Source: Lathyrus oleraceus
Lineage: Eukaryota; Streptophyta; Magnoliopsida; Fabales; Fabaceae
DNA length: 64,000 bases
NCBI RefSeq assembly: GCF_024323335.1
Contig: NC_066580.1
Coordinates: 137,152,648 to 137,216,647 of the forward strand
Direction: 5' to 3'
In this document: positions 56,678 to 64,000 of the stretch, piece after piece
How the letters are laid out: each line of letters opens with the position of its first letter
How positions within the stretch are numbered: position 1 is the first letter of the stretch
Notes under the pieces: model-generated
Told to the model about the DNA's origin: nothing
The model's database searches: none
The model's input: only the letters and a program-made list of their open reading frames with translations
Made by a program: the position numbers and the translations under genes

Positions 56678-59600
56678 TCATATTCCATCAAAACTTGTAA
56701 CACCAATTCCATCCCTTAATCTGAGGAATTGATCAGTCTTGATAGCTTTCGTCAGAGCATCTGCTAACTGTTTCTGAGTGCTGCAGTGTACAACTTCTAA
56801 CACTCCCCTCTGAACTTGATGTCTCAGAAAATGATACTTGGTCTCAATGTGCTTGCTTCTCCCATGCAACACGGGGTTTCTGGCAAGATTGATTGCAGAC
56901 TTGTTGTCAATCATCAGCTTCAGAGGTTTGTTTACTTTAATCTTCAGATCCTGCAATAGATTCAGAATCCACACAGCTTGGCATGCAGTAACAGCGCCTG
57001 CAATGTATTCAGCTTCACAAGTTGACAACGCCACAACAGGTTGCTTCTTGGAACACCAAGAAATGGGACCTCCCAGAAATTTGAATAAGTACCCAGACGT
57101 ACTTCTTCTGTCAACTCTGTCTCCACACCAATCAGAATCTGAATAACTCAGAAGTTCTGACTCATCCTTTCTTCCAGAAGGAAATAATACTCCATACTTC
57201 AGAGTTCCCTTGATATACCTCAGAATCCTGACTGCAGCTTGGTAATGGGACCACTTAGGTTTACTCATGAACCTACTAACCATCCCAACTGAATAGCAAA
57301 TATCAGGTCTGGTATTGCACAAATACCTCAGAGAACCAACTAACTGTTTGAAGGTTGTAGCGTCCACATCCTTTCCATCAGAGTCAGAATCCAGCTTCTG
57401 ATTTGTATCAGAAGGTGTGACAGCAATCTTACAATTCTCTAATTCAAATTTCTTCAGAAGTTCTAATTCATACTTGAGCTGATGCAAAATAATACCTTTC
57501 TCAGAGTATCTGAACTCCATCCCTAGAAAGTATGTCATTTTGCCTAAATCAGTCATTTCGAATTCATTCATCAGAACTTTCTTGAACTTAGCTATCTCCT
57601 GTTCAGAACTTCCAGTCAGCAGTATATCATCAACATATAAGCATACCAGAGTCATATTTCCTTCAGAAGTATGCTGAACATAGACACCGTACTCCATCTC
57701 ACATTTCTGAAAGCCTTGCTTCTTGAAAAAAGAATCAATCTTCTTATTCCAAGCTCTGGGCGCTTGTTTCAATCCATATAGAGCTTTGTATAATCTGTAC
57801 ACCATCCCTTCCTGATTCTTTTTCACAAATCCAGGAGGTTGTGACACGTAAACTTCTTCTTCTAATGGACCGTTCAGAAATGCAGATTTTACATCTAAAT
57901 GCATCAGAGGCCAATTCCTGTTAGCAGCTATTGCAATCACCATTCTGATTGTTTCATGTCTTGCTACAGGTGCAAACACTTCAGAGTAATCCAGCCCAGG
58001 TTTCTGTAGAAATCCTCTGGCTACCAACCTTGCTTTATGTTTGCCAATTGAACCATCTGGCTTTAACTTCTGCTTGAAAACCCATCTGACGCTGATGGCT
58101 TTCTTGTCTTTTGGAAGTTCTGTCAGCTTCCAAGTCTTGTTCCTCTCTATAGCATCAAGTTCTTCTTTCATGGCCTTCAGCCAGAGCTTCTGCTTAAGAG
58201 CCTCTTCTGTACTTATGAGTTTAGAGTCTACTAACATGGCACACTGAATAACTTCTCCTTCAGAGTCTACTTCAGTGTCTTGCAGCATGTCAAATTCTGC
58301 ATATCTTCTGGGGATGTTTCTGACTCTTTGTGGTCTCTGAACTTGTTCAGAGTCTTCAACTTCAGAGTTTCTACCTTCAGATGGTTGACTTCCTCCAGAG
58401 CTTTGACCATCTGAAGGTTCTGGCATATTTCCAAAGTCTGAATTGCCACCAGAATCTGGATTACCATCAGAGTCTGGGTCATCAGAGTCAGGATCATCAG
58501 AGTCTGAAACATCAGAGTCTGCAACATCAGAGTCTGCAACATCAGAGTCTGGAACATCAGATTCTGGATCACTATCAGAGTCAGAATCAACGTCAGAATT
58601 TACTCCAACCTCAGAAATTCTGAACTCTGACCTTTCTTCAGAAGTTCTAACATCAGAATCAGATTGAGACTTATCCCAATTCCAAACTTCTGATTCCTTC
58701 ACAATCACATCTCTGCTGAATTCAATTTTATTGGTTTCTGGACAATAGAGCTTGTATGCACCTGTACTGTGGTACCCTATCAGAATCATCACTTTGCTTC
58801 TATCATCCAGCTTCTGTCTTCTGGCTTCTGGAACATGTTTATAGCAAACAGAACCAAACACCTTCAGATGACTAACACTTTGCTTATCTCCAGTCCACTT
58901 CTGTATTGGAACTATTTCCTTCAACTTCTTCGTAGGACATCGGTTGAGTACATACGTTGCAGTGGCAACGGCTTCTCCCCAGAGCTTCTGAGGAAGTTTC
59001 TTCTCCTTTAGCATGCTTCTCACCATATCAAGCAAAGTGCGGTTTCTTCTTTCAGCAAGACCATTGTGTTGAGGGGTATAAGGAGCAGTAACCTCATGCT
59101 CAATTCCATTCTCCTCACAGAATTTCTGGAATTCTTTGGAGTTATACTCACCTCCACCGTCAGTTCTAAGAATCTTCAACTTCTGACCACTCTGATTCTC
59201 AGCCTTCATTCTGAACTTCTTGAATTCATCAAACACCTCGTGTTTAAACTTAATAAGGGATACCCATGTCATTCTTGTGAATTCATCAACAAATAACACA
59301 AAGTATTTATTCCCTCCAATCGATGCTACTGGAAATGGACCACACACATCAGAATGTACAACTCCCAAGGCATGTTTTGCTCTTGGAGCAGTTTCTGACG
59401 CAAATGACAATCGTGGTTGTTTTCCTTCCATGCAAACTTTGCATGACTTTTCAGGCTTCTTAATTGCAGGAATTCCATGTACCAACTTCTTTGAATTCAG
59501 ATGTTTTAAGCTTCTGAAATTCAAATGACCAAATCTTCTGTGCCACAGCTCACTCTCCTTCTCAGCACTTGTTGCACTAAGACATTCTGAGTCTGCAGTT

Positions 59601-60940
59601 CTGACATTCACCTTGAATGTTCTATTCCTTCCCTGTTCTGACTCCATAATCAACTTCTGATTGCAGTCATACAACTTCAGAAGATTGTCTTTCATGGTAA
59701 CTGAAAAACCTTTCTCAATTAATTGTCCCACACTCATCAGATTGCTTCTGATGCCAGGTACATACCACACGTTCTGAATCAATGCTGTTTTCCCATTGTT
59801 CAGAGTCACTCTGACATTTCCCATACCTTCTGCATTAAGATATTTGTCATCAGCACATCTGATCTTTGTCCTCTTTTCAGAGTCAAAGTCAACCAGCCAT
59901 TTCTTGTTTCCAGTAAGATGATTTGAGCAGCCAGTGTCCATATACCACCAGTCTATCAGATCCATATTATCAGATTCAGAGGCCATCAATAGCACAAATT
60001 CGTCATCAGAACTTCTGGCTATATTTGCTTCTTCTGATTTTCTCTCCTTGTTTGACCAACAGTCTCTAGCAAAGTGACCGAACTTCTTACAGCAGTAACA
60101 TTGGATTTTCTTCTTGTCATACTTCTCTTTTCCCTTTTGAGCATTCTTTTGTCTATCAGAGGTTGAGCTTTCTGACTTCTGACCACCATCAGATCTTCTC
60201 CTGGCTTCTGACTGCTTCTGATACCTTCTATCAGAAGTTGCTTTCAGAGCCTGCTGCTCTACTTCCCTTTCAGAAGTTCTTTCAGTCAAACGGAACTCTT
60301 GCGCTTCTAGACTGCTCTGCAGCTCTTCAATTCTCATTGTGCTCAGATCCTTGGAATGTTCTATTGCTACCACAATGTAATCAAATTGAGAGGTAAGGGA
60401 TCTCAATACCTTCTCCATGATTGTTTCTTCAGAAAGAGTTTCTCCACACGCTTTCATCTCATTAGTGATCAGAATCACTCTGGAGATGTATTCAGAAACT
60501 TTCTCATTATTCTTCATGTTGAGATTCTCATATTGCTTTCTCAAGGACTGAAGCTTCACCTTCTTCACTGATGCGTCACCACCATAATATCTAACCAGTG
60601 TGTCCCACGCAGCCTTTGCTGTCGTTGAATCTGCAATCTTCTCAAACACATTTACATCAACACATTGATGAATGAAGAACAATGCCTTCTGATCCTTCTT
60701 CCTTACTTCCTTCTGCGCGTTTTTCTGTTCATCCGTCGCATCTGCTGCTACCGGAACATAACCATCAGTGACAAGATCTAGAACATCTTGAGCACCGAAC
60801 AATACACGCATTTGGATCATCCAACGATTCCAGTTTTTACCGTCAAATACTGGAAGTTTGGTGTTCATGTTGCCGTTTCCGTTCATCTTTCTACCTTGCA
60901 CAGTACACTCAGATTTCTCACACAGTGTTTCCCAACCCAC
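56678..60940 (-). CDS. gag-pol: Copia gag-pol polyprotein, intact (1420 aa)
   Basis: One frame encodes all functions in copia order. Gag begins near residue 29 ([20 protein letters not shown]) and ends with a zinc knuckle [14 protein letters not shown] (281-294). Protease has DTG at 335-337. Integrase has an H-H-C-C region (WHRRFGHLN... CKVC, 466-503) and catalytic D531, D594 and E630, a D-x35-E spacing. A Ser-Asp-rich linker spans about 757-900. Reverse transcriptase starts near 915 and has YVDD at 1102-1105. RNase H closes the protein ([18 protein letters not shown]). The frame opens at [10 protein letters not shown]; the ATG at 60886 ([10 protein letters not shown]) is an equally good start and is closer to usual gag N-termini. 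No stop or frameshift was seen. Confidence 0.97.
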   Translation of the reverse strand: MGWETLCEKSECTVQGRKMNGNGNMNTKLPVFDGKNWNRWMIQMRVLFGAQDVLDLVTDGYVPVAADATDEQKNAQKEVRKKDQKALFFIHQCVDVNVFEKIADSTTAKAAWDTLVRYYGGDASVKKVKLQSLRKQYENLNMKNNEKVSEYISRVILITNEMKACGETLSEETIMEKVLRSLTSQFDYIVVAIEHSKDLSTMRIEELQSSLEAQEFRLTERTSEREVEQQALKATSDRRYQKQSEARRRSDGGQKSESSTSDRQKNAQKGKEKYDKKKIQCYCCKKFGHFARDCWSNKERKSEEANIARSSDDEFVLLMASESDNMDLIDWWYMDTGCSNHLTGNKKWLVDFDSEKRTKIRCADDKYLNAEGMGNVRVTLNNGKTALIQNVWYVPGIRSNLMSVGQLIEKGFSVTMKDNLLKLYDCNQKLIMESEQGRNRTFKVNVRTADSECLSATSAEKESELWHRRFGHLNFRSLKHLNSKKLVHGIPAIKKPEKSCKVCMEGKQPRLSFASETAPRAKHALGVVHSDVCGPFPVASIGGNKYFVLFVDEFTRMTWVSLIKFKHEVFDEFKKFRMKAENQSGQKLKILRTDGGGEYNSKEFQKFCEENGIEHEVTAPYTPQHNGLAERRNRTLLDMVRSMLKEKKLPQKLWGEAVATATYVLNRCPTKKLKEIVPIQKWTGDKQSVSHLKVFGSVCYKHVPEARRQKLDDRSKVMILIGYHSTGAYKLYCPETNKIEFSRDVIVKESEVWNWDKSQSDSDVRTSEERSEFRISEVGVNSDVDSDSDSDPESDVPDSDVADSDVADSDVSDSDDPDSDDPDSDGNPDSGGNSDFGNMPEPSDGQSSGGSQPSEGRNSEVEDSEQVQRPQRVRNIPRRYAEFDMLQDTEVDSEGEVIQCAMLVDSKLISTEEALKQKLWLKAMKEELDAIERNKTWKLTELPKDKKAISVRWVFKQKLKPDGSIGKHKARLVARGFLQKPGLDYSEVFAPVARHETIRMVIAIAANRNWPLMHLDVKSAFLNGPLEEEVYVSQPPGFVKKNQEGMVYRLYKALYGLKQAPRAWNKKIDSFFKKQGFQKCEMEYGVYVQHTSEGNMTLVCLYVDDILLTGSSEQEIAKFKKVLMNEFEMTDLGKMTYFLGMEFRYSEKGIILHQLKYELELLKKFELENCKIAVTPSDTNQKLDSDSDGKDVDATTFKQLVGSLRYLCNTRPDICYSVGMVSRFMSKPKWSHYQAAVRILRYIKGTLKYGVLFPSGRKDESELLSYSDSDWCGDRVDRRSTSGYLFKFLGGPISWCSKKQPVVALSTCEAEYIAGAVTACQAVWILNLLQDLKIKVNKPLKLMIDNKSAINLARNPVLHGRSKHIETKYHFLRHQVQRGVLEVVHCSTQKQLADALTKAIKTDQFLRLRDGIGVTSFDGI
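58430..58640. repeat. 15-bp tandem repeats coding the Ser-Asp linker
   Basis: On the plus strand, ACATCAGAGTCTGCA-type 15-mers recur in tandem, coding D-S-D-V-A and D-S-D-D-P units on the minus strand (residues about 783-835). The repeat sits between integrase and RT. Confidence 0.9.
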
Positions 60941-61056
60941 AGAATTAAAATTCTGATCAGATTTTGTTCAAGATTCAACACGAATCTAAGAATCAAAATC
61001 AAACACACAAGACCTCACGTTCACTCGTGTTTCCCGTGTTTCCCAATGAATCCGAA

Positions 61057-61074
61057 CCGGAGCTCTAGATACCA
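61057..61074 (-). other. Primer binding site of copia element
   Basis: The minus strand reads TGGTATCTAGAGCTCCGG two bases after the 5' LTR. The first seven bases fit initiator tRNA-Met, as in most plant copia elements. Confidence 0.85.
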
Positions 61075-61076
61075 AT

Positions 61077-61278
61077 TGTTGGTGCAAAGGTAGAATAAAA
61101 GATGAATTTTCTATTAAGAGAATGACGGCTACAAAAAGATTAAAAGTTACAATGATTGTCACCCTATTTATAAGCTAAAACTAGGGTTACTAGAATAGGA
61201 TAAAATACTAAAATACCCTCTAACAAACTTAGGGGCTAAGAAAATAATATAATTAATAAATATGAATTACTTCTAATA
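61077..61278 (-). repeat. 5' LTR of copia element
   Basis: It is 202 bp. The TATA box TATAAATA is on the minus strand at 61165-61172, leaving about 85 bp of R/U5. Confidence 0.96.
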
Positions 61279-61283
61279 AAATA

Positions 61284-62860
61284 CACATATCACATAACAT
61301 TGCACCAAAATCAAGAAAAACACACAAAAAAAAGTTGGTTTGTTCACATGAGTTTGTTAACATAGAAATTGTTGGATCAATGTTAAATCAATTAATCAAT
61401 TAAGAACATGGCATGTGCATGTGGGTATACAATCATCCTTCATCTTTCAATATTGATCCCTTGTAATCTATTGCTACCACCTTTTTGTTTGGCTCCATGT
61501 GAAACTTTTCAGAATCCACTTACTTTGGTGCTAGTGGTCAAGGATTAAAACCTTCAGCTTTTCTTTAGAAGTCATTGATGCCGTGGTACTGCTTAACACG
61601 CTTCTTGTTCATGTTCCAAAATTATTATTGCATATGCTTCTGGTGGTGGTCACCACCTTTCCACGTGACTAGTTTCTTATCTTCTTATATACCACTTTCT
61701 GCATGTACTACTTTTTTTCTTCTCAGATTATGTTTAAAAAAGTGAAAATAAGAATAATAACTTATGATATAAAATTTTATACATACCGTTTAATTATTTA
61801 ATTATGGCTTGTCATGTATATTTGTAGAATTCGTGGAAGAATGTATATTGTTAGATAATATTTCTAAGTTGAATGAATACGATTTTTTTTTTATAGTATT
61901 TCAAGAATTTTAATAATATCTTAAAGTATTTATTTCTTCATCAAAGTTGCAGTCATAAATTAATCACAAAAAATTATAATTTGAAATCATATAAATTTAA
62001 TTGTGTATTATTTTTATTATATTCTGTACCGGATAATGAATCATTATACTTTTATAACGTTCGATTTATTTATCAAATGTTGTAATAGTTCATGTGGCAA
62101 AGACTGCGTGTTTGAATTTTGTTTCTGTTCATTTTGATTGTAAATTTTATTTAAGATTATCATAAAAACCTAAGCAATAAATTGGCACTGAGAGCTCTAT
62201 ATAGTATCCATTTTGTAGTAGCTGTAGAAAAAAAACATTTGTTACCAATACTACACTGCTTCAAAATTCTTTTGGAAATCAATACCAAAGAAATTCTTGT
62301 ATGATAGGTATTAGAATTGGTTTAAATCTTATTTCCCATCACCATAAATGGCCAATTAGTCCTTCCTCAATGTCCAATCAACGAAGTTACGCGAAAAGTA
62401 ATGCAGGATCGGTGTCAACTTAGGATCCAAGACATAATACCATCTTATCTTGCTAGCGAGTAAAGTTTATCTCATCAAAATGGTTCAATTTCATAAGGTC
62501 TTGAATTCATCACTTTTATGTTTGAAATAGAAGTCCTGATTGTCATTATTTGAACCATTATAAGACTCTTAGATAATGTTTCTAAGTTGAATGTACTTAG
62601 GCTTGAATCTTGAATGAATCACTTTCATTATAGTATTTCATGCACTCTCAGAATGTATTAGAGTCTACATGTAGGAATACTCAGGATAATTCATCATATA
62701 CTCGAGTTTACATATGACCGATGAAAAGTCGAGAATAGGGAAGATGAAATCTAGAATTTTGTATGAAGAGTATAGGTTTTTGTAATTTATTTTTCTAAAT
62801 CCGGAATTATGAATTTATAACTAAGTAGTGGTGTTTCGCAAGGTTGCGACCGTTGAGGAA
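61284..62860. other. AT-rich region without recognised gene
   Basis: No coding frame or element end was recognised. A G-box CACGTG near 61662 is followed by TATATA near 61686, but no credible ORF follows within 1 kb. Confidence 0.5.
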
Positions 62861-62879
62861 ACACCCCCTCTCAGTAATG

Positions 62880-63115
62880 GCTTTTTACTAAGTGTTGCAG
62901 TTTTTTTGCCTACTGCAACAATTCTCAAGCATTACCTATTTTGATTTCTTATTGTAACACCTTCACAAAACGTTACCTATTTTCAAATTAAAAAACAAAA
63001 TAACTATTGCAACACTTTACAAAGCGTTGTTTATTTCCGAGTTCAAAAACAAACTTCCTAATGTAACACTTCACAATCGTTGCCTATTTCTAAATTCAAA
63101 AAAACAAACTTCTCT
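62880..63115. repeat. ~60-bp tandem array with TGCAACACTTNNCAAAGCGTTG motif
   Basis: Four imperfect units combine a TGTAACACTT half and an AAGCGTTGCCTATTT half, separated by AAATTC-AAAAACAAACTTC linkers. Motifs of this kind are common in subterminal regions of legume CACTA transposons. No CACTA terminus was found. Confidence 0.5.
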
Positions 63116-63713
63116 TTCATATTTTCTTGTCATTTTGAAACACACACATGGTCATTAAATATTGTTATTAATTACAACAATCACCCACTTGTTCTAATAA
63201 TTAAAAGACCAATTTCATAAAAGAAAATAAAGAATGTTAATACAGTTAAGTATCTTTCGATTTAAGCTTAACCTTTTTAAAGATAACACAAAGTCTGATC
63301 GGAATTTTAGATAGCAAATTTTTGAACTTGTTATCCCTTATGATTATACTAACGTTACCTTACACACTCTTTAATGGTTCTTCTCCTACATCTCTCGCCT
63401 AACACTATTTAAGGCCATGTGCTTCTCCTGTTTCATGAATATATCGTGAGTCAACCTCCAATTCTCACTTTGACACGATATCGTCTCAAAATTTACATAG
63501 GTGAAATTTATATTGTATATATTTTTCTCGAGATACATATTCTCGACATTGAACTTCATTGAGAGTTTGAAAACTCAACCCTCAATATAAAATAGTCAAC
63601 ATTATCACATAATACTGTACAAACATCCAAATCAACAACTTGTTGTTACCAATTAAATCTTGAAGTTAATTTTCTGTTAACGTTGGAATGAGTTGTAGTC
63701 ATTCTTGGAACTC
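63116..63713 (-). other. 3' flank of a copia pol relic
   Basis: AT-rich DNA downstream, in the minus sense, of the pol stop at 63714. It may contain 3' UTR or LTR of that element; no border was seen. Confidence 0.4.
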
Positions 63714-64000
63714 TTACTCAAGGAGTTTCAATCCCATACAACTCAAGGTAGTCTTGACTAAATCTATGACCAGTGATTTAGTAAATGGATCAACTACTTT
63801 ATAGCTTGAATGCATATATGCGATTGAAATAATTCCATCCTTAATCAATTTTCTCACGAAGGAATAAGACTTATATGCCTAGACTTTCCATTATACACTT
63901 TGTCATATGATCTAACTAAAATGGTTTGACTATCACAATGTACCAACACCTTTGAAGCATTGTCTTTAGCCAATGAAACTTTCAACATAAGGTTCTTCAA
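63714..64000 (-). pseudogene. pol: C-terminal RNase H of a second copia element
   Basis: The minus strand reads VHCDSQTILVRSYDKVYNGK and RHISLI, then after a one-base frameshift VRKLIKDGIISIAYMHS and VVDPFTKSLVIDLV, ending at a TAA at 63714-63716. These are the last conserved blocks of copia RNase H (catalytic D in CDSQ, KSRHI, DPFTK). The remainder lies beyond the right window edge. Confidence 0.82.

Larger units (their letters stand above)
56464..61278 (-). mobile_element. Complete Ty1/copia retrotransposon (4815 bp)
   Basis: Twin 202-bp LTRs (56464-56665 and 61077-61278) differ at one base by eye. The target duplication is AAATA (56459-56463 and 61279-61283). Internal parts on the minus strand are a primer site, one uninterrupted 1420-codon gag-pol frame and a polypurine tract. 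In element sense the LTR runs TATTAG...CCAACA, so the ends are TA...CA rather than TG...CA. All signs point to a recent and possibly still competent insertion. Confidence 0.97.

Noticed and set aside
58443..58667. Plus-strand open frame rich in Ser-Glu-Ser repeats
   Set aside because: It is the antisense reading of the Ser-Asp linker repeat of the copia polyprotein.
61600..61750. Host gene promoter (G-box followed by TATATA)
   Set aside because: No credible coding frame follows on the plus strand within 1 kb.

Overview
The window is plant nuclear DNA made almost entirely of retrotransposons. I found no host gene. Very large Ogre-type elements (Ty3/gypsy, Tat lineage, LTRs near 4.7 kb) together with Athila, Tekay, Tat and SIRE-like relatives point to a repeat-rich legume, probably tribe Fabeae or a close relative. 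That placement is inference from element types, not from any marker gene.

Layout. 1-19171: an Ogre on the minus strand, cut by the left window edge, with a 3' LTR part (1-1838), a 3' UTR full of tandem repeats, broken pol, protease, gag and ORF1, and a complete 5' LTR (14532-19171). It sits in the reverse transcriptase of an Athila element (minus strand, 19172 to about 23706) whose gag, protease and 5' LTR remain. 23707-28052 is a degraded Ogre-type LTR on the plus strand, followed by a plus-strand RT/RNase H relic (28150-29120) and a 30-bp tandem array. 30681-43657 is an old plus-strand Tat element with 507-bp LTRs that has lost most of pol but keeps an antisense extra ORF. A young minus-strand Tekay chromovirus (31530-40108, twin 2020-bp LTRs, target duplication ATCCG) is nested in its gag. 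43658-45187 holds another Tat relic. 45188 to about 56137 is a collapsed minus-strand SIRE-like copia element, interrupted in gag by a solo Ogre LTR (48824-53670). 56464-61278 is a complete minus-strand Ty1/copia element with one uninterrupted 1420-codon ORF. The right end holds anonymous AT-rich DNA, a short tandem array that may come from a CACTA transposon, and the end of a second copia pol gene.

Relative ages from LTR pairs compared by eye: Tat about 15% different, Ogre about 5% over the last 278 bp, Tekay about 10 differences in 2020 bp, copia 1 in 202 bp. The Tat, Athila and SIRE-like elements are therefore old layers; the Ogre came later, and Tekay and copia are recent. The copia element is the only one whose coding region looks fully intact; Tekay appears to be one base away from that.

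I did not find a clearly new biological system. The best leads are an intact copia element with non-canonical TA...CA LTR ends, ten CGCG boxes in the Tekay LTR, a Pol III promoter-like tRNA-shaped segment inside an Ogre-type LTR, a leader hairpin shared by two Ogre LTRs with a compensatory base-pair change, and a stop-codon spectrum that looks like decay by cytosine methylation.
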